A stretch of 50,853 bases of DNA from Longimicrobium sp. (GCA_036389795.1 DASVWD010000146.1:1-50853), one strand, 5' to 3'. Numbered from the stretch's first letter, positions 39,701 to 50,853 are shown. The notes: generated from the sequence alone by a model not told the origin. Program-made: numbers and translations.

Positions 39701-42700
39701 AGCGCACCCTGCACGAGCGGTTCGTCCTGCAGGCGGCGCGCACGCCGGACGCGCCGGCGGTCACCTTCGGCGCCGAGACGCTGACGTACGCCGAGCTGGA
39801 GGAGCGGTCCGGCCGCCTGGCGCGCCGCCTCCGCGGGATGGGGGTGGGCCCGGAGACGGCGGTGGCGCTGTGCGTGGAGCGCTCGGCGGAGCTGGTGGTG
39901 GGGATCCTGGGCGTGCTGAAGGCCGGCGGGGCCTACGTGCCGCTGGACCCCGACTACCCGGCGGACCGGCTGCGCTACACGCTGGAGGACGCGGGCGCGC
40001 GGGTGCTGCTGACGCAGGCGGCGCTCCGCGCGCGGCTGGAGGAGGCGGCCCCGTCCATCTCCGTCGTCTGCCTGGACGCGGCCGAGACCGGTGACGAGGC
40101 GGAATCGCAGCTGGACTTGGCCGGCGGCGCGGCGGCGGAGAACCTGGCGTACGTGATCTACACCTCCGGCTCCACGGGCCGTCCGAAGGGGGTGCAGGTC
40201 ACGCACGGCAGCGTCCTGCGGCTGATGCAGGCGACGGAGCCGTGGTTCGGCTTCGGGGAGAGCGACGTGTGGACGCTCTTCCACTCCTCCGCCTTCGACT
40301 TCTCGGTCTGGGAGATCTGGGGCGCGCTCCTCTACGGCGGCCGCCTGGTGGTGGTCCCCTTCGAGGTCTCGCGCGCGCCGGAGGAGTTCCGCGCGCTCCT
40401 GTCGCGCGAGGGCGTGACGGTGCTCAACCAGACGCCCTCCGCCTTCCGGCAGCTGATCGAGGCGGATCGCGCGACGGGCGAGGAGGCCGGTCCCCTGGCG
40501 CTGAAGTGGGTGATCTTCGGCGGCGAGGCGCTGTCGCTGGAGGCGCTGCGGCCGTGGATCGAGCGGCACGGCGACGACCGCCCGCGGCTGGTGAACATGT
40601 ACGGGATCACCGAGACCACCGTGCACGTCACCTATCGCCCGATCACCCGCGAGGACGTGGAGCGCGGCGAGGCGAGCGTGATCGGCGTGCCGATCCCCGA
40701 CCTGCGGCTCTACCTGCTGGACGGTTCGCTGCGGCCGGTGCCGCTGGGCGTGCCGGGGGAGATCCACGTGGGCGGCGCGGGCGTCGCGCGCGGCTACCTG
40801 GGGCGTCCCGCGCTCACGGCGGAGCGCTTCGTCCCCGATCCGTACGGCTCCGTGCCCGGCGCGCGCCTCTACCGCTCGGGCGACCTGGCGCGGCGGAGCG
40901 GCGACGGCGAGCTGGAGTACCTGGGGCGCGGCGACCAGCAGGTGAAGGTGCGCGGCTTCCGCATCGAACCGGGGGAGATCGAGGCGGCGCTGCTTCGTCA
41001 TCCGGGAGTGCGCGAGGCGGTGGTGCTGGCGCGCGAGGACCGGCCCGGCGAGAAGCGGTTGGTGGCGTACGTGGTGGCGGACGCGTGGCCGGGCGCGGAT
41101 GCGCTCCGCGCGCACCTCTCGGCGCGGCTTCCCGACTACATGGTCCCCGGCGCGCTGGTGGAGCTGGACGCGCTGCCGCTCACCCCCAGCGGCAAGGTGG
41201 ACCGGCGGGCGCTGCCGGCGCCCGAGCTCGCGGCGGAGCGTCCGTACGTGGCGCCGCGCACGGCGGCCGAGGAGGTGCTGGCGGAGATCTGGAGCGCGGT
41301 GCTGGGCGTGGAGCGCGTCGGCGCCGAGGACAACTTCTTCGAGCTGGGCGGACATTCGCTGGTCGCCACGCGGGTGGTCTCGCGGGCGCGCCACGCCTTC
41401 GGGGTGGAGCTGCCGCTGCGCGCCGTCTTCGAGGCGCAGACGGTCCGCGCGCTGGCCGCGCGCGTGGAGGCGTTGCGCGGCTCCGAGGCGGAGGCGGACG
41501 CGCCGCCGATCGTCCCCGTCCCGCGCGAGGGCGAGCTGCCGCTCTCCTTCGCCCAGCAGCGGCTGTGGTTCGTGGACCAGCTGGAGCCGGGGAGCGCGGC
41601 CTACAACATCCCCGTGGCGCTCAGGATGCGCGGCGGGCTGGACGCCGTTGCCCTGGCCTGGGCGCTCACCGAGGTGGTGCGGCGCCACGAGGTGCTGCGC
41701 ACCACCTTCGGCGCCACGGCGGACGGGCGGGCCGTGCAGCGGATCGCAGATCCCGCGCCGGTGCCGCTGCCGGAGGTCGACCTCTCCGCGCTGGACGAGG
41801 CGGAGCGCGAGGCCGCGGTCGAGCGGCTGACGCGCGAGGAGGCGGCGCGGCCGTTCGACCTGGCGCGGGGGCCGGTGCTGCGCGGCACGCTGCTGCGCCT
41901 CGACGCGGCGGAGTCGGTGGTGCTCTTCACCATGCACCACATCGCGAGCGACGAGTGGTCGGTCGCGCTGCTGGTGCGCGAAGTGTCCGCGCTCTACGCG
42001 GCGCGGGTGCGCGGCGACGAGGCCCGTCTCCCCGACCTCCCCGTGCAGTACGCGGACTACGCGGCGTGGCAGCGGGAGCGGCTGCGGGGCGAGCTGCTGG
42101 AGCGCCAGCTGGGCTACTGGCGCGAGCGGCTGGCGGGCGCCCCCGCCGTGCTGGAGCTGCCGGCCGACGGCCCGCGCGGCGCGGTGGCCGGCAGCCGCGC
42201 CGGGACGCACGGCTTCGCGGTGCCGGAGGCGGTGGGCGCCGGGCTGCGCGCGCTCGGCCGCGGCGAGGGGGCCACGCTCTTCATGACGCTGCTGGCCGCG
42301 TGGCAGGTGCTGCTCGGCCGCTACGGCGCGGGCGAGGACATCGTCGTCGGCACGCCGGTGGCCGGGCGCACGCGGCTGGAGACGGAGGGGCTGATCGGCT
42401 TCTTCGTCAACATGCTGGTGATCCGCACCGGGCTGGGCGGCGACCCCGCCTTCCGCGAGGTGCTCGGGCGGGTGCGCGAGGGGGTGCTGGAGGCGCAGGC
42501 GCACCAGGACGTCCCCTTCGAGCGGCTGGTGGACGAGCTGGCGGTGGAGCGCAGCCTGGCGCACACCCCGCTCTTCCAGGTGCTGTTCACCCTGGAGAAC
42601 GCCGACCCGGCGGAAGAAGGGCGCCTGCGCCTCCCCGGGATCGAGGTGGAGGCGCTGGGCGCAGCCTCGCAGGCGGCGCGGTACGACCTCACCCTGCGGC

Positions 42701-45700
42701 TCACCGCGGAGGGCGACCGGATCTCGGGCTCGGTGGCGTACCGCACCGACCTCTTCGAGGCGGAGACGATCCGGCGGCTGGCCGGGCACTTCGTCCGCCT
42801 CCTCGAGGAGGCCGCAGCGGAGCCCGGGCGCCCCCTGTCGCGGCTGGAGCTGCTGGGCGAGGCCGAGCGCCGCCAGCTGCTGGTGGAGTGGAACGAGACC
42901 GACCTCCCCCTCCCGGAGGACCGCTGCGTCCACGAGGGGTTCGAGGAGCAGGCGCGGCGCACGCCGCACGCCGTGGCGGTGGAGTGCGAGGGGCGGAGCC
43001 TGACCTACGCGGAGCTGAACCGCCGCGCCAACCGGCTCGCGCACCTCCTGCGGCGCCACGGCGTCCGCCCCGACGAGCGGGTGGCGCTCTTCCTGGAGCG
43101 CTCGCTGGAGCTGGTGGTGGGGCTCCTGGGCGTGCTGAAGGCCGGCGCCGCATACCTCCCGCTGGAGGTGGAGTATCCGCCCGAGCGGGTGTCGTACATG
43201 CTGGCCGACTCCGCCGTGCGGGTGGTCCTCGCCCACGGCGCCGCGGCGGACCGCCTCCCGGAGTCCGGCTGCACCGTGCTGCGCCTGGACGCGGAGATGG
43301 AGATCCCGGCGCCGGGAGCGGACGGCGGAACGTCCGACGACCATGATCCGCGGCCGGCGGCGCTGCCCGGGAACCTGGCGTACGTGATCTACACGTCGGG
43401 CTCCACGGGCCAGCCGAAGGGCGTCGGGATCGAGCACCGGCAGATCCTCAACTACGTCCACGGGGTCTCGCGCCGCCTGGGGATCGACGGCCAGGCCAGC
43501 GCCGCCATGGTGCAGCCGCTGACGGTGGACTCGTCGCAGACGGTCATCTTCCCCTGCCTGGCGACCGGCGGGCGGCTGCACGTGGTCCCGCGCGAGCGCG
43601 CCGTCGACCCCGTCGCCCTGCGCGACTGCCTCCGCGCGAACCCGGTCGACCTGCTCAAGATCGCCCCCTCGCACCTGGCCGCGCTGCAGGCGGTGGACGA
43701 CTGGCGCTCCCTCCTCCCCCGCCGCTGGCTGGTGATCGGCGGCGAGGGATCGAAGGCGGCGTGGGTGGACGAGCTGCGCCGGGCCGCGCCCGAGGTCGCC
43801 CTCTTCAACCACTACGGACCCACCGAGACCACCGTCGGCGTGCTGATGCACCGGGCCGGCGCGGCGGCGCCCGGCCGCCGGCCGATCGCCACGCCCACCG
43901 GGCGGCCGCTGGCCAACACCCGCGTCTACGTCCTGGACGGCGCCATGGAGCCCGTTCCCGCCGGGGTGGCGGGGGAGCTGTACGTGGGCGGCGCCAGCGT
44001 GGCGCGCGGCTACCTGGGCCGCCCCGCGCTCACGGCGGAGCGCTTCGTCCCCGACCCCTTCGGCGCCGTGCCGGGCGGGCGGCTGTACCGCACCGGCGAC
44101 CGCGTCCGCTGGCGCAGCGACGGCGAGCTGGAGTTCCTGGGGCGCCTCGACTTCCAGGTGAAGATCCGCGGATACCGCATCGAGCCGGGGGAGATCGAGG
44201 CCGTGCTGCGCCGGCACCCCGCCGTGCGCGAGGCCGTGGTGGTGGCGCGCGAGGACGCCCCCGGCGACCGGCGGCTGGCGGCCTACGTGGTCGCGGACGG
44301 AGACCCCGGCGCCGGCGCGCTGCGGCAGCACGCGCAGGCGCACCTGCCGCCGTACATGGTCCCCTCCGCCTGGGTCTTCCTCCCCGAGCTGCCGCGCACC
44401 GAGCACGGCAAGCTGAGCCTCCGCGCCCTCCCCGCCCCCGACGCCCAGCCGGCCGCCGGCTCCGTGGCGCCGCGGACGGCGATGGAGGAGACGCTGGCGG
44501 GGATCTGGGCCGAGGTGCTGGGGATTGAGCGGGTGGGGGTGCACGACACCTTCTTCGAGCTGGGCGGCGACTCCATCCTGAGCATCCAGGTGGTGGCGCG
44601 CGCCCGCCGCGCCGGCCTGCGCATCACCCCCCGCCAGCTCTTCGAGCACCCCACCGTCGCCGGGCTGGCGGAGGTCGCCGTGGCGGTGGACGACCGCCCC
44701 GCCCCCGGCGCGGCGGACGGGAGACTGGTGGCGCCGGGCGACGCCGCCGCGCGGCTCGGGCCCGACGCCGAGGACGCCTATCCGCTGGTCCCGCTGCAGG
44801 AGGGGATGCTCTTCCACACCCTCTACGAGCCGGGGACCGGGGCGTACGTGTCGCAGTTCCGCTACGACCTGCACGGCGAGCTCGACGTGGAGGCGTTCCG
44901 CCGGGCCTGGCGGGGCGCGGCCGGGCGGCACACCGTGCTCCGCACCGGCTTCACCTGGGAGGGCGTCCCCGAGCCGCTGCAGGTGGTCCGCCGCGAGGTG
45001 GAGGTGCCGCTCCTGGTAGAGGACTGGCGCGGCGTGGAGGCCGGGGAGCGGGCCGCGCGCCTGGACGCCTGGCTCGCCGCCGACCGCGCCCGCGGCTTCG
45101 ACCCCGCGCAGGCGCCCCTGATCCGGATGGCGCTCTTCCGCACCGGCGAGGCCGACCACCACCTGGTCTGGACGCACCACCACCTGGTGCTGGACGGGTG
45201 GAGCGTGATGCTGCTGCTCCGCGACGTGGTGGCGCTCTACGGCGCGCACGCCGCGGAGCGCGAGCCGTCGCTCCCGCCGGCGCGGCCGTACCGCGACTAC
45301 GTCGACTGGCTCGGGCGGCAGGACCCCGGCCAGGCGGAGCGGTACTGGCGCGAGGCGCTGGCGGGGTTCCGCTCCCCCACGCCGCTGGGAATCGAGCGGG
45401 CGGGGGGCGCGGGGGAGGGCGGCCACGGCCACCTCGACCTGCGGCTGGGGCGCGCCGAGACCGGGGCGCTGCAGGCCTACGCGCGCCGCCACGGGCTCAC
45501 CCTCAACACGCTGATGCAGGGGGCGTGGGCGCTCCTCCTCTCCCGCTACTCCGGCGAGGCGGACGTGGTGTTCGGGGCCACGCTCTCCGGGCGGCCGGCG
45601 GAGCTGGCGGGGGTGGAGGAGATGGTGGGGCTCTTCATCAACACCCTCCCGGCGCGGGTGCGGGTGGCCGAGGAAGAGCCGGTGGCCGACTGGCTGCGGC

Positions 45701-48700
45701 GGCTGCAGTCGGAGCAGGCGGAGCTGCGCGAGCACGAGCACTCCCCGCTGGCGCAGGTGCAGCGCTGGAGCGAGGTGCCGGCCGGCACCCCGCTCTTCGA
45801 GACCATCCTCTCCTTCAACAACTACCTCCCCGGCGCGTCGTCGCCGGGCGGCGAGGGCGGCGGGCCGCTCCGCATCGAGGGGCGCGCGGGGCTGGACCAG
45901 ACCAACTACCTGCTCACCGTCACGGCCGGGCTGGACGACGTGCTGAGCGTGCGGGCGGGATACGACGCGGGCCGGCTGGACGGCGAGGCCGTGCGGCGCC
46001 TGCTCGCCCACTTCGGCCGCGCGCTGGAGCGGATCGCCGCCTCCGGCCCGGAGCTGCGCCTCTCGGAGATCGAGCTGCTGGACGATGCGGAGCGGCGGCG
46101 GGTGCTGGAGGAGTGGAGCGGGGCGGGGGAGGAGATCCCCGCCGGGTGGTGCCTGCACGAGCGCTTCGCCGAGCAGGCGCGGCGCACGCCGGGCGCGGTG
46201 GCCGTGGAGTGCGAGGGGCGGCGCCTCACCTACGCCGAGCTGGACGCGCGGGCCGGGCGGGTGGCGCGGGCGCTCCGGCGCCGGGGCGTGGGCCCCGAGG
46301 AGCGCGTGGGCGTCTGCGCGGAGCGCTCGCTGGACCTGGTCGTCTCGCTGCTGGCGGTGCTGAAGGCGGGGGCGGCCTACGTCCCGCTGGACCCGGGGTA
46401 CCCGGCGGAGCGGCTGGCCTACATGGTGGCCGACGCGGGGGTGCGGCGGGTGCTGGCGCAGGGCGGGCACGGGGCGGAGCTGGCGGGGAGCGGCGCGGAG
46501 CTGCTGGAGGTGGAGCGCCTCGCGGAGGAGCCGGAGGGCGAGGCCCCGGCCGACGCGCCGGCCGCGCCCGACAACCTGGCGTACGTCATCTACACGTCGG
46601 GGTCGACGGGGCGGCCGAAGGGGGTGATGATCACCCATCGCCACGTGGCGCGGCTCTTCGCGGCCACCGGGCCCTGGTACGGCTTCGGGGCGGACGACGT
46701 GTGGACGCTCTTCCACTCCTTCGCCTTCGACTTCTCGGTGTGGGAGATGTGGGGCGCGCTGCTGCACGGCGGGCGGCTGGTGGTCCCCTCCTACGAGGTG
46801 AGCCGCACCCCCGAGGCGTTCCACGCGCTGGTGCGCGACGCCGGGGTGACGGTGCTGAACCAGACCCCCTCGGCCTTCCGCCAGTACGCGCGGGTGGAAG
46901 GGGAGGCCGCCGCGCGGGGCGAGCCGCGGGCCGAGGCGCTCCGGCTGGTGGTCTTCGGGGGCGAGGCGCTGGAGATGAGGTCGCTGCGCCCGTGGTACGC
47001 CCTGCGGGAGGAGGACCGCCCGCGGCTGGTGAACATGTACGGGATCACCGAGACCACGGTGCACGTCACCTACCGGCCGCTGGGGGTGGGCGACCTGGAG
47101 GGGGGGAGCGTGATCGGCGCGGCGATCCCGGACCTGCGGCTCTACGTGCTGGACGCGCGGCTGCGGCCGGTGCCGGCGGGCGTCCCCGGCGAGCTGCACG
47201 TGGGCGGCGCCGGGCTCGCGCGCGGCTACCTGGGGCGCCCGGGGCTGACGGCGGAGCGCTTCGTCCCCGACCCGTTCCGCGGCGGGGGAGGGCGGCTGTA
47301 CCGGACCGGCGACCGGGTGCGCTGGAGCGCGGACGGGGAGCTGGAGTTCGTGGGCCGCGTGGACGAGCAGGTGAAGGTGCGCGGCTTCCGGATCGAGCCG
47401 GGGGAGATCGAGGCGGTGCTGGCCGGGCACCCGGCCGTGGGGGAGACGGTGGTGCTGGCGCGCGAGGACGCGCCCGGCGACCGGCGGCTGGTGGCGTACG
47501 TGGTGGGGCGGGAGGGTGCCGAGCCGCGGCCGTCCGAGCTGCGCGCGCACCTCTCCGGGCGGCTCCCCGACTACATGGTCCCCTCCGCGTTCGTGGTGCT
47601 GGACCGCATGCCGCTCACCCCCAACGGCAAGGTGGACCGCCGGGCGCTCCCCGCGCCCGAGGCCGCGCGGCCGGAGGCGGGGGCGGGGTACGCGGCGCCG
47701 CGCACCTGGGCCGAGGAGGTGCTGGCGGGGATCTGGGCCGAGGTGCTGGGGGTGGAGCGGGTGGGCGTCCACGACAACTTCTTCGAGCTGGGCGGCGACT
47801 CCATCCTTTCCATCCAGGTGGTGTCGCGCGCCCGCGCGGCGGGGCTGCGGATCACCCCGCGGCAGCTCTTCGAGCACCCCACGGCGGCGGAGCTGGCCGC
47901 CCGCGCGGGGGTGGAGGGCGCCGCCGACGCCGAGCAGGGGCTGGTGGAGGGGCCGGTGGAGCTGACGCCGATCCAGCGCTGGTTCTTCGACCGGGCGCTC
48001 CCGGCGCCGCACCACTGGAACATGTCGGTGCTCTTCGAGGTGCGGCGGCGCCTGGACCCCGCGGTCCTGGAGCGGGCGGTGGCGCGGGTGGCCGCGCACC
48101 ACGACGCGCTGCGCATGCGCTTCTGGCGCGAGGGCGGCGAGTGGCGGGCGGAGAACGGCGGGGCGGCGGCGGGGGAATGGACGAGCCGCGTGGACCTGGC
48201 GGGGCTGGACGAGGCGGAGCAGAGCGGGCGGATCGAGGCGGAGGCCGAGCGGCTGCAGGCGAGCCTCTCGCTGGAGCGGGGGCCGCTGCTGCGCGTGGTG
48301 CTCTTCGACCGCGGCGCCGAGCGGAGCGGCCGCCTCCTGGTGGTGGTGCACCACCTGGTGATGGACGGGGTGTCGTGGCGCGTGCTGCTGGAAGACCTGC
48401 AGCAGGCGTACGAGCGGCTGGCCCGGGGCGAGGCCGCGGGGCTCCCGCCCAAGACCACCTCGTTCCGGCGCTGGGCCGCCCGGCTGGCGGAGCACGTGGC
48501 CGCGGGCGGCTTCGCGGACGAGCTCCCCTACTGGCTCGCGGAGGCGCGCCGGGGGGTGCCGGCGCTCCCGGTGGACTTCCCCGGCGGGGCCAACCCCGAG
48601 TCGCGGACGCGGCAGGCGCGGGTCGCGCTGGAGGCCGAAGAGACGCGGCGGCTGCTGCAGGAGGTGCCGCGCGCCTACCGGACGCAGATCAACGACGTGC

Positions 48701-50853
48701 TGCTGGCCGCGCTGGCGCGGGTGCTGGGGCGCTGGACGGGAGACGAGCGCGTGCTGGTGGACGTGGAGGGGCACGGCCGCGAGGAGATCCTGGACGGGGT
48801 GGACCTGTCGCGGACGGTGGGGTGGTTCACCACCATCTACCCGGTGCTCCTGGACCTGCGCGGCCGCGAGGGCGAGGGCGAGGCGCTGAAGGCGGTCAAG
48901 GAGCAGCTGCGCGCCGTCCCCAACCGCGGGATCGGCCACGGCGCGCTGCGCTGGCTGGGCGCCCCCGAGGTGCGCGAGTCGCTGGCGGCGATGCCCCGGG
49001 CGGAGGTGCGCTTCGAGTACATGGGGCAGTTCGACGGGAGCCTGCGCGAGGAGGGGCTGCTGGGGCTGGCCCCGGAGTCGGCGGGGACGGGCACGGACCC
49101 GCGGGGCGAGCGCCCCTACCTGCTGGTGGTCAACGGCGCGGTCCTGGGCGGGCGGCTGGAGGTGAGCTGGAGGTACGGCGAGGGGGTGCACCGCCGGGAG
49201 ACGGTGGAGGCGCTCGCGCGCGAGTACGCGGCCGAGCTCCGGGCGCTGGTCGCCCACTGCACGTCGGACGGGGCCGGCGGACGCACGCCGTCGGACTTCC
49301 CGCTCGCGCGGCTCTCGCAGGACGAGGTGGACCGGGTGGTGGGGAACGGGCGCGAGGTCGAGGACGTGTACCCGCTGGCCCCGCTGCAGGAGGGGCTCCT
49401 CTTCCACACGCTCTACGAGCCGGGGAGCGGGGCGTACGTGGGGCAGTTCGGCTACCGGCTGCAGGGCGAGCTGGACGTGGAGGCGTTCCGGCGCGCGTGG
49501 AGCGGCGTGGTGGAGCGGCACGCGGCGCTCCGGACGGGCTTCACCTGGGAGGGCGTCCGCGAGCCGCTGCAGGTGGTGCGGCGCGCGGTGGAGGTGCCGC
49601 TCCTGGTGGAGGACTGGCGCGGGGTGGACGCGGACGAGCAGGCCCGGCGCCTGGACGCCCGGCTCGCCGCCGACCGCGCCCTGGGCTTCGACCCCGCCCG
49701 GCCCCCGCTGATGCGCCTGGCGCTCTTCCGCACGGGCGACGCCGCGCACCACCTGGTCTGGACCTGCCACCACCTGCTGCTGGACGGGTGGAGCATGCCG
49801 CTCGTCCTCCGCGACGTGGTGGCGCTCTACGGCGCGCACGCGGCGGGGCGCGACCCCGCGCTCCCGCCGGCCCCGTCGTACCGCGGCTACATCGCGTGGC
49901 TCGAGCGGCAGGAGCTGGGGGGCGCGGAGCGGTACTGGCGCGCGGCGCTGGCCGGGTTCCGCTCTCCCACGCCGCTGGGGATCGAGCGGGGGCAGAGCCG
50001 CGGGACGGGCGGGTTCGGGCGGCGCGAGCTGCGGCTGGGGGCCGGCGAGGCCGGGGCGCTGCAGGCGTGGGCGCGCCGCCACGGGCTGACGGTGAACACG
50101 CTGGTGCAGGGGGCGTGGGCGCTCCTCCTCTCCCGCTACTCCGGCGAGGCGGACGTGGTGTTCGGGGCCACCGTCTCCGGGCGGCCGGCGGAGCTGGCCG
50201 GGGTGGACGAGACGGTGGGGCTCTTCATCAACACGCTCCCGGTGCGCGTGCGGGTGGGCGAGGACGAGCGGATGGTGGACTGGCTGCGCGCCCTGCAGGC
50301 CCGGCAGGCGGAGCTGCGCGAGCACGAGCACTCCCCGCTGGCGCAGGTGCAGCGCTGGAGCGAGGTGCCGGCCGGCACGCCGCTCTTCGAGACCATCTTC
50401 GCCTTCGAGAACTATCCGCGGCGGGAGGCGCCGCTGGAGGAAGGGGGGCGGGCGCGGCTCGAGGTCGAGATCCAGGAGAGCGTCGAGCAGAGCGACTACC
50501 CCTTCGCCATGACCGTCACGCGGGACGCCGGCCTCACCTTCCGCACCGTGTTCGACCGCGGCCGGTACGAGGACGAGGCGGTCGCGCGGCTCCTCGGCCA
50601 CCTCGCCGGGCTGCTGGACCGGATCGCGGCCTCCGGCCCGGAGTTGCGCCTGGCCGACGTGGAGCTCCTGGGCGGCGCGGAGCGCCGGCGGGTGCTGGAG
50701 GAATGGAACCGGACGGAAGCCGGGTACCCCGCGCACCGCTGCATCCACCATCTCTTCGAGGAGCAGGCGGAGCGGACGCCGGACGCCGTGGCCGTGGTCA
50801 GCGGGGAGGAGTCGCTGACCTACCGCGCGCTGGACGAGCGGGCGAACCGGCTG
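27733..50853 (+). CDS. NRPS megasynthase, six complete modules plus start of a seventh; 3' truncated
   Basis: The frame is open from ATG 27733 to the window edge: 7707 residues without a stop. I followed domain motifs in this frame along its whole length and found no frameshift. Order: C-A-PCP (X3); C-A(Thr)-FkbM MT-PCP; C-A(Ser)-PCP; C-A(Thr)-PCP; C-A(Asp-like)-PCP; C-A(Thr)-PCP-E; C-A(partial). Carrier serines are at residues 1046, 2416, 3473, 4542, 5614 and 6690; the last two lie in GGDS motifs, the others in GGHS. C-domain active sites are at 170, 1239, 2607, 3664, 4735, 5816 and 7346. A short leader ([15 protein letters not shown]) precedes the first C domain and could dock to the preceding protein. 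No thioesterase is reached, so release occurs further downstream. Confidence 0.94.
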   Translation, partial: MTLSLERLALLPHFFGREGIRGPEDLGLIRVERTGELPLSFAQQRLWFLDQLEPGSAAYNVPVALRMRGRLDAAALASALTEVARRHEVLRTTFRVGAGGEPVQVIGEPAPLRLPVVDLSAVDAAAREAVVERLAREEAARPFDLARGPVLRCTLLRLEPAEAVGLFTMHHIVSDEWSVGLLVREVSALYTARARGEDARLPELPVQYADYAAWQRDRLQGELLERQLAYWRERLAGAPAVIDLPTDRPRPAVASERGARHALALSPALAARLREVGRREGATLFMTLLAAWQALLARYGAGEDVVVGTPVAGRTRLETEGLIGFFVNMLVIRTGVEGDSTFRELLGRVRENVLGAQAHQELPFERLVDELAVERTLAHTPLFQVMFTLQAPAADRLELEGLEIEALPPDSGATPYDLSLLLGEEGEGLAGGLEYRADLFDAATVARMAGHLVRLLEAVAADPDARLSDVDLLDEAERRRVVEEWNATERPSPRDRCVHELFERQVARTRGAAAVVYDGGVLTYRELNARANRLARYLRRMGVGAEVVVAICLERSPELIVAMLAVLKAGGAFLPLDPAYPRERLLYLLEDSGARVLLTDTALRERLGDGAPRRTTVVCLDEKRESIARRPAWNPHGRAGVRNLAYVIYTSGSTGRPKGVAVEHGSVSGYAVEMARLLELGEGERMLQFASPGFDVVIEEVFPALVSGAAVVVSRAELLEPAELARVVDEASVSVMELPTAYWHEWVRTLSEDGLRLPGTLRRVLMGGERVLPERLRAWRETGCELIHVFGLTETTVTTSIHRLPAGQDAGEGELPIGSPIANQRVYVLDAGLRPVPVGVPGEMYIGGEGVARGYLGRRALTAQRFVPDPFSADRGARLYRTGDRARWRADGELEFLGRADEQVKVRGYRIEPGEIESVLTGHPAVGEAVVVAREDVPGDRRLVAYVVARDGTRPEPGALRAHLSRRLPDYMVPGAFVVLDRIPLTPNGKVDRRALPAPEHDPSRDEAYAAPRTPTEEVLAGIWAEVLGLERVGVEENFFALGGHSLIATRVTSRAREAFRIELPLRALFEAQTVAGLAARVDALRGAGAGVQAPPVVPVPRDGELPLSFAQQRLWFVDQLEPGSAAYNIPVALRMRGGLDAAALAWALTEVVRRHEVLRTTFGVGADGRAVQRIAGPAPVPLPVVDLSALGEAEREAAVEGLAREEAARPFDLARGPVLRGALLRLEPREAVGLFTMHHIASDEWSVALLVREVSALYAARIRGEEARLPDLPVQYADYAVWQRRWLEGEVLDRQVAYWRRRLAGAPAVLELPTDRPRPAVAGPRGASHGFALRPELSRALRELGRREGATLNMALLAAWSSLLGRYGAGEDVVVGTPVAGRTRLETESLIGFFVNTLVIRTGLEGDPTFREVLARVREGVLEAQANQDVPFERLVEELEVERSLAHTPLFQVTFSLEQQSAGEGELRLEGTEIEPVASSSGIAKFDLALGLTELGDRVEGALAYREELFDAATVRRMAGHLVRLLEQVAADPDVRLSELELLDEGERRQVLEAWNPSETIVPEGTLHERFAEQAARTPHAPALTFGAQTLTYAELDERSGRLARRLRGLGVGPETAVALCVERSAELVVGILAILKAGGAYVPLDPGYPADRLRYTLEDARARVLLTQAALRARLEEVAPSISVVCLDVAEPGDEAESQLDPAGGAAAQNLAYVIYTSGSTGRPKGVQVTHGHVLRLMQATEPWFGFGGDDVWTLFHSSAFDFSVWEIWGALLYGGRLVVVPFEVSRAPDEFRALLSREGVTVLNQTPSAFRQLIEADRTMGDEAGPLALKWVIFGGEALSLEALRPWIERHGDDRPRLVNMYGITETTVHVTYRPIRREDVERGEASVIGVPIPDLRLYLLDGALRPVPLGVPGEIHVGGAGVSRGYLGRPALTAERFVPDPFGSVPGARLYRSGDLARRRGDGELEYLGRGDQQVKVRGFRIEPGEIERVLLNHPALREAVVTVREDVPGDQRLAAYLVPDSERAGTVGRLLRLQAGGRLAGHPVSVMPNGMPVVSLNPHETEFLYRELFEQGGYLGAGVHLPADAVVFDVGANIGLFTVQVARLRPGATVYAFEPIAPVFEVLSLNAELHGVRSRLFPCGIAERPGRAEFAYYPHASVLSGQHASAADERGVVRSFLVGTADAPVDADALEELLDERLRVERCECELRTLSDVIRAEGVRRIDLLKVDVEKSELEVLEGLADEHWPLVRQVVLEVHDTDGRLDRVRSLLESRGYAVAITQDSALAGTPLFDVRARRPEIAAEAADADPGAAGDERWEVPAELAATARRWCRDRLPDYMVPGAFVVLDALPLTPNGKVDLRALPAPEGAAAGRPYAPPRTAAEEVLAEIWGEVLGVERVGVDDNFFELGGHSLIATRVVSRARHALGVEVPLRAVFEAQTVRALAGRVEALRGTGEEAPPIVPAGRDGDLPLSFAQQRLWFIDRLEPGSAAYNLPVALRLRGELDAGALERALTEVARRHEVLRTTFSMGADGQAVQVVHAPAPVRLPVVDLSGLDGVERERWAERLSTEEASRPFDLARGPVMRCALLRLGAADSVVLFTLHHIASDGWSMEILQREVTALYGAYARGEDPRLPELPVQYADYAVWQRRWLEGEVLERQVAYWRDRLRGAPAVLELPLDRPRPAVADGRGASHGFALPAELSRALRELSRREGATLYMTLLAAWQALLARCGAGDDVVVGTPVAGRTRLETEGLIGFFVNTLVIRTGLEGDPTFRDLVGRVRERVLEAQAHQDVPFERLVDELDVERSMAHAPLFQVLFTFRQAAPGDGELRLGGAEIERAAADSGTVQFDLTLGMGGSGDRLAGAISYRAGLFDAATIERMAGHLVRLLERAAADPGARLSELELMDQAERGVLEGWNATERDLGADVCLHRLVEAQAARTPDAVAVVFEGEALSYRELDRRANQLAHHLRRHGVGPEVRVGICAERSPELVVALLGVLKAGGAYVPVDPGNPAERIAYILRDSAVPVLLTQARHLDRLPPLEARTLCLDAGWSEVAGEPESAPEAGVTPDHLAYVIYTSGSTGRPKGAMNAHRGVVNRLRWGQERYGLGAGDAVLQKTPVTFDVSGWEFYWPLIAGARLVLARPEGHRDPAYLSEVIGRERVTVVHFVPPMLRAFLEAGDPARCASVRRVFCSGEALPRDLVERTLEALPGAELHNLYGPTETAIEVTHHDCAPGAGPVPIGRPIANTRMHVLDAALRPQPRGVPGELFIAGVQVGRGYLGRPALTAAAFLPDPHSPEPGARMYRTGDRARWLSTGELQYLGRIDFQVKVRGFRIELGEIESVLLRHPSVREAVVAAREDGLGEKWLAAYVVAEPWPGVEALRAHLSARLPEYMVPGAVVPLDALPLSPNGKVDRRALPAPERAAERRYVAPRTAAEEVLAEIWGEVLGVERVGVEDNFFGLGGHSLVATRMVSRVREAFGVEVPLRAVFEAQTVRALAGRVAALRGTPMDVPPVVPVPRDRELPLSFAQRRLWFIDRLEPGSAAYNLPVALRLRGELDPAGLAWALTEMVRRHEVLRTTFAVGAGGEPVQVVHEPAPVRLPVIDLSAVDPARRGALVERLANEEAARPFDLARGPVLRCALLRLGDAESVVLFTMHHIAGDGWSIEILQREVTALYDAWTRGEDANLPELPVQYADHAVWQRRWLEGEVLDRQVAYWRRRLDGAPAVLELPLDHPRPATTSGRGASHGFALPPELSRALRDLGRGAGATPYMTLLAAWQALLARYGAGDDVVVGTPVAGRTRLETEGLIGFFVNTLVIRTRLEGDPTFREALARVREGVLEAQAHQDVPFERLVDELEVERSLSHTPLFQVLFTFRQAAPGDGELRLGGTEIDTLASDSGTAKFDLTLGMSDFGGHVAGSISYRAELFDAATVERMAGHFVRLLERAAAAPDLRLSELELLGDAERRLLLEAWNPAETIVPERTLHERFVLQAARTPDAPAVTFGAETLTYAELEERSGRLARRLRGMGVGPETAVALCVERSAELVVGILGVLKAGGAYVPLDPDYPADRLRYTLEDAGARVLLTQAALRARLEEAAPSISVVCLDAAETGDEAESQLDLAGGAAAENLAYVIYTSGSTGRPKGVQVTHGSVLRLMQATEPWFGFGESDVWTLFHSSAFDFSVWEIWGALLYGGRLVVVPFEVSRAPEEFRALLSREGVTVLNQTPSAFRQLIEADRATGEEAGPLALKWVIFGGEALSLEALRPWIERHGDDRPRLVNMYGITETTVHVTYRPITREDVERGEASVIGVPIPDLRLYLLDGSLRPVPLGVPGEIHVGGAGVARGYLGRPALTAERFVPDPYGSVPGARLYRSGDLARRSGDGELEYLGRGDQQVKVRGFRIEPGEIEAALLRHPGVREAVVLAREDRPGEKRLVAYVVADAWPGADALRAHLSARLPDYMVPGALVELDALPLTPSGKVDRRALPAPELAAERPYVAPRTAAEEVLAEIWSAVLGVERVGAEDNFFELGGHSLVATRVVSRARHAFGVELPLRAVFEAQTVRALAARVEALRGSEAEADAPPIVPVPREGELPLSFAQQRLWFVDQLEPGSAAYNIPVALRMRGGLDAVALAWALTEVVRRHEVLRTTFGATADGRAVQRIADPAPVPLPEVDLSALDEAEREAAVERLTREEAARPFDLARGPVLRGTLLRLDAAESVVLFTMHHIASDEWSVALLVREVSALYAARVRGDEARLPDLPVQYADYAAWQRERLRGELLERQLGYWRERLAGAPAVLELPADGPRGAVAGSRAGTHGFAVPEAVGAGLRALGRGEGATLFMTLLAAWQVLLGRYGAGEDIVVGTPVAGRTRLETEGLIGFFVNMLVIRTGLGGDPAFREVLGRVREGVLEAQAHQDVPFERLVDELAVERSLAHTPLFQVLFTLENADPAEEGRLRLPGIEVEALGAASQAARYDLTLRLTAEGDRISGSVAYRTDLFEAETIRRLAGHFVRLLEEAAAEPGRPLSRLELLGEAERRQLLVEWNETDLPLPEDRCVHEGFEEQARRTPHAVAVECEGRSLTYAELNRRANRLAHLLRRHGVRPDERVALFLERSLELVVGLLGVLKAGAAYLPLEVEYPPERVSYMLADSAVRVVLAHGAAADRLPESGCTVLRLDAEMEIPAPGADGGTSDDHDPRPAALPGNLAYVIYTSGSTGQPKGVGIEHRQILNYVHGVSRRLGIDGQASAAMVQPLTVDSSQTVIFPCLATGGRLHVVPRERAVDPVALRDCLRANPVDLLKIAPSHLAALQAVDDWRSLLPRRWLVIGGEGSKAAWVDELRRAAPEVALFNHYGPTETTVGVLMHRAGAAAPGRRPIATPTGRPLANTRVYVLDGAMEPVPAGVAGELYVGGASVARGYLGRPALTAERFVPDPFGAVPGGRLYRTGDRVRWRSDGELEFLGRLDFQVKIRGYRIEPGEIEAVLRRHPAVREAVVVAREDAPGDRRLAAYVVADGDPGAGALRQHAQAHLPPYMVPSAWVFLPELPRTEHGKLSLRALPAPDAQPAAGSVAPRTAMEETLAGIWAEVLGIERVGVHDTFFELGGDSILSIQVVARARRAGLRITPRQLFEHPTVAGLAEVAVAVDDRPAPGAADGRLVAPGDAAARLGPDAEDAYPLVPLQEGMLFHTLYEPGTGAYVSQFRYDLHGELDVEAFRRAWRGAAGRHTVLRTGFTWEGVPEPLQVVRREVEVPLLVEDWRGVEAGERAARLDAWLAADRARGFDPAQAPLIRMALFRTGEADHHLVWTHHHLVLDGWSVMLLLRDVVALYGAHAAEREPSLPPARPYRDYVDWLGRQDPGQAERYWREALAGFRSPTPLGIERAGGAGEGGHGHLDLRLGRAETGALQAYARRHGLTLNTLMQGAWALLLSRYSGEADVVFGATLSGRPAELAGVEEMVGLFINTLPARVRVAEEEPVADWLRRLQSEQAELREHEHSPLAQVQRWSEVPAGTPLFETILSFNNYLPGASSPGGEGGGPLRIEGRAGLDQTNYLLTVTAGLDDVLSVRAGYDAGRLDGEAVRRLLAHFGRALERIAASGPELRLSEIELLDDAERRRVLEEWSGAGEEIPAGWCLHERFAEQARRTPGAVAVECEGRRLTYAELDARAGRVARALRRRGVGPEERVGVCAERSLDLVVSLLAVLKAGAAYVPLDPGYPAERLAYMVADAGVRRVLAQGGHGAELAGSGAELLEVERLAEEPEGEAPADAPAAPDNLAYVIYTSGSTGRPKGVMITHRHVARLFAATGPWYGFGADDVWTLFHSFAFDFSVWEMWGALLHGGRLVVPSYEVSRTPEAFHALVRDAGVTVLNQTPSAFRQYARVEGEAAARGEPRAEALRLVVFGGEALEMRSLRPWYALREEDRPRLVNMYGITETTVHVTYRPLGVGDLEGGSVIGAAIPDLRLYVLDARLRPVPAGVPGELHVGGAGLARGYLGRPGLTAERFVPDPFRGGGGRLYRTGDRVRWSADGELEFVGRVDEQVKVRGFRIEPGEIEAVLAGHPAVGETVVLAREDAPGDRRLVAYVVGREGAEPRPSELRAHLSGRLPDYMVPSAFVVLDRMPLTPNGKVDRRALPAPEAARPEAGAGYAAPRTWAEEVLAGIWAEVLGVERVGVHDNFFELGGDSILSIQVVSRARAAGLRITPRQLFEHPTAAELAARAGVEGAADAEQGLVEGPVELTPIQRWFFDRALPAPHHWNMSVLFEVRRRLDPAVLERAVARVAAHHDALRMRFWREGGEWRAENGGAAAGEWTSRVDLAGLDEAEQSGRIEAEAERLQASLSLERGPLLRVVLFDRGAERSGRLLVVVHHLVMDGVSWRVLLEDLQQAYERLARGEAAGLPPKTTSFRRWAARLAEHVAAGGFADELPYWLAEARRGVPALPVDFPGGANPESRTRQARVALEAEETRRLLQEVPRAYRTQINDVLLAALARVLGRWTGDERVLVDVEGHGREEILDGVDLSRTVGWFTTIYPVLLDLRGREGEGEALKAVKEQLRAVPNRGIGHGALRWLGAPEVRESLAAMPRAEVRFEYMGQFDGSLREEGLLGLAPESAGTGTDPRGERPYLLVVNGAVLGGRLEVSWRYGEGVHRRETVEALAREYAAELRALVAHCTSDGAGGRTPSDFPLARLSQDEVDRVVGNGREVEDVYPLAPLQEGLLFHTLYEPGSGAYVGQFGYRLQGELDVEAFRRAWSGVVERHAALRTGFTWEGVREPLQVVRRAVEVPLLVEDWRGVDADEQARRLDARLAADRALGFDPARPPLMRLALFRTGDAAHHLVWTCHHLLLDGWSMPLVLRDVVALYGAHAAGRDPALPPAPSYRGYIAWLERQELGGAERYWRAALAGFRSPTPLGIERGQSRGTGGFGRRELRLGAGEAGALQAWARRHGLTVNTLVQGAWALLLSRYSGEADVVFGATVSGRPAELAGVDETVGLFINTLPVRVRVGEDERMVDWLRALQARQAELREHEHSPLAQVQRWSEVPAGTPLFETIFAFENYPRREAPLEEGGRARLEVEIQESVEQSDYPFAMTVTRDAGLTFRTVFDRGRYEDEAVARLLGHLAGLLDRIAASGPELRLADVELLGGAERRRVLEEWNRTEAGYPAHRCIHHLFEEQAERTPDAVAVVSGEESLTYRALDERANRL
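27829..31000 (+). other. NRPS module C-A-PCP, specificity X3 (second copy)
   Basis: The C domain has HHIVSDE at 28240. The A domain has TSGSTG at 29680, FDVVIEE at 29812, [19 protein letters not shown] and [12 protein letters not shown], giving code D-V-E-E-L-G-V-V-T-K as in the module at 21160. The PCP Ser is at 30868. The substrate is not assigned. Confidence 0.85.
32360..33730 (+). repeat. Duplicated Thr A-domain segment (partner at 39640-40990)
   Basis: Long nearly identical nucleotide runs, including the region coding for EPWFGFG through [13 protein letters not shown] (32966 and 40240 onwards). Similarity ends where the methyltransferase begins in the first copy. Confidence 0.75.
33805..34705 (+). 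other. FkbM-type methyltransferase domain embedded in the Thr A domain
   Basis: About 300 residues. [11 protein letters not shown] has its Asp at 34012; [14 protein letters not shown] and [19 protein letters not shown] follow. The leading segment ([15 protein letters not shown]) matches that of the domain at 16665 (NPGETDYLYRGIFEE), so the two inserts are homologous. The insertion point between the LAAYLVP segment and the final A helix is also the same. Thr has a side-chain hydroxyl, consistent with O-methylation (inference). Confidence 0.87.
35125..38280 (+). other. NRPS module C-A(Ser)-PCP
   Basis: The C domain has the canonical HHIASDG at 35551. The A-domain code is D-V-W-H-F-S-L-I-E-K (FDVSGWE at 37117, [26 protein letters not shown]), one residue from common serine codes (DVWHFSLxDK). 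The PCP Ser is at 38149. Confidence 0.87.
38290..41490 (+). other. NRPS module C-A(Thr)-PCP, without methyltransferase
   Basis: The C domain has HHIAGDG at 38722. The A domain has TSGSTG at 40162 and FDFSVWE at 40294, with Thr code D-F-W-N-I-G-M-V-H-K. It is nearly identical to the Thr A domain at 32360-33800 but runs straight through LVAYVVAD into [11 protein letters not shown] with no insert. The PCP Ser is at 41356. Confidence 0.88.
41500..44690 (+). other. NRPS module C-A(Asp-like)-PCP with GGDS carrier
   Basis: The C domain has HHIASDE at 41935. The A-domain code reads D-S-T-K-V-G-H-V-G-K (DSSQT at 43528, [24 protein letters not shown]). It matches the Asp code except for Ser in place of Leu at the second position, so the substrate is probably Asp or related but uncertain. 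The final A motif is [11 protein letters not shown] rather than [10 protein letters not shown]; the Lys is kept. The carrier is LGGDS (Ser at 44572), the form usually found upstream of E domains, but no E domain follows. Confidence 0.8.
44760..49290 (+). other. NRPS module C-A(Thr)-PCP-E
   Basis: The C domain starts [18 protein letters not shown], the type that usually follows epimerization domains, with HHLVLDG at 45178. The A-domain code is D-F-W-N-V-G-M-V-H-K (Thr). The PCP is GGDS (Ser at 47800). The E domain (47940-49290) starts [11 protein letters not shown] and has [11 protein letters not shown] at 48349, EGHGRE at 48766, [12 protein letters not shown] and YMGQFDG. All expected E motifs are present, so a D-configured Thr (or D-allo-Thr, if the activated residue is allo-Thr) is expected. 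Confidence 0.9.
49350..50853 (+). other. NRPS module start: C (D-accepting type) and first part of an A domain
   Basis: The C domain starts [18 protein letters not shown], has HHLLLDG at 49768 and follows the E domain, as expected for a D-donor C domain. The A domain begins near 50690 ([15 protein letters not shown]) and is cut at the window end in the [14 protein letters not shown] motif. Its specificity cannot be read. Confidence 0.9.

Noticed and set aside
44690-44770. A possible hidden epimerization domain after the GGDS carrier at 44572
   Set aside because: There is too little space, and the following domain starts and continues as a C domain with HHLVLDG and no E motifs.

Overview
The window is one continuous stretch of a very large nonribosomal peptide synthetase (NRPS) / type I polyketide synthase (PKS) cluster. 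All six genes lie on the + strand. The DNA is extremely G+C rich, with G or C at nearly every third codon position. Domain boundaries and linkers resemble NRPSs of Gemmatimonadota (Longimicrobium-like) or Myxococcota. That taxonomic guess is inference; no marker gene is present. The cluster runs off both ends: the first gene lacks its start and the last lacks its stop. There is no thioesterase, transporter, regulator, PPTase or MbtH gene inside.

Layout: (1) 2-2518, end of an NRPS with a condensation-like (C-like) half-domain, a Glu-type adenylation (A) domain and a carrier (PCP). (2) 2542-8073, one PKS module, KS-AT-KR-DH-ACP. (3) 8201-12874, NRPS C-A-PCP-C, ending in an unpaired C domain. 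(4) 12871-13962, a SyrP-like Fe(II)/2-oxoglutarate hydroxylase. (5) 13965-27638, a four-module NRPS of 4557 residues whose first module has a C-like domain without catalytic histidines and an Asp-type A domain carrying an embedded FkbM-type methyltransferase. (6) 27733 to the window end, an NRPS of at least 7707 residues with six complete modules and the start of a seventh. It includes a second FkbM-interrupted A domain (Thr code), one epimerization domain, and Ser, Thr and Asp-like A domains.

Reading the A-domain ten-residue codes by alignment to GrsA, and assuming collinearity, the window would build: ...Glu - C2 ketide (malonyl, ketoreduced and probably dehydrated) - unassigned residue - Asp (probably beta-hydroxylated, possibly O-methylated) - X2 - X3 - X2 - X3 - Thr (possibly O-methylated) - Ser - Thr - Asp-like - D-Thr - next. 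X2 and X3 are two unassigned specificities that each occur twice with the same code. The product would be a long, oxygen-rich, acidic hydroxylated peptide.

The most unusual part is 11400-17950. Gene 3 ends in a free C domain, then comes a hydroxylase gene, then an Asp module beginning with a non-catalytic C-like domain and carrying a methyltransferase inside its A domain. This looks like a split module for making and tailoring a beta-oxygenated aspartate on the assembly line. The same kind of C-like domain precedes the Glu A domain at the window start. The same kind of inserted methyltransferase returns in a Thr A domain at 33805-34705, where a close relative without the insert (39640-41220) allows direct comparison.
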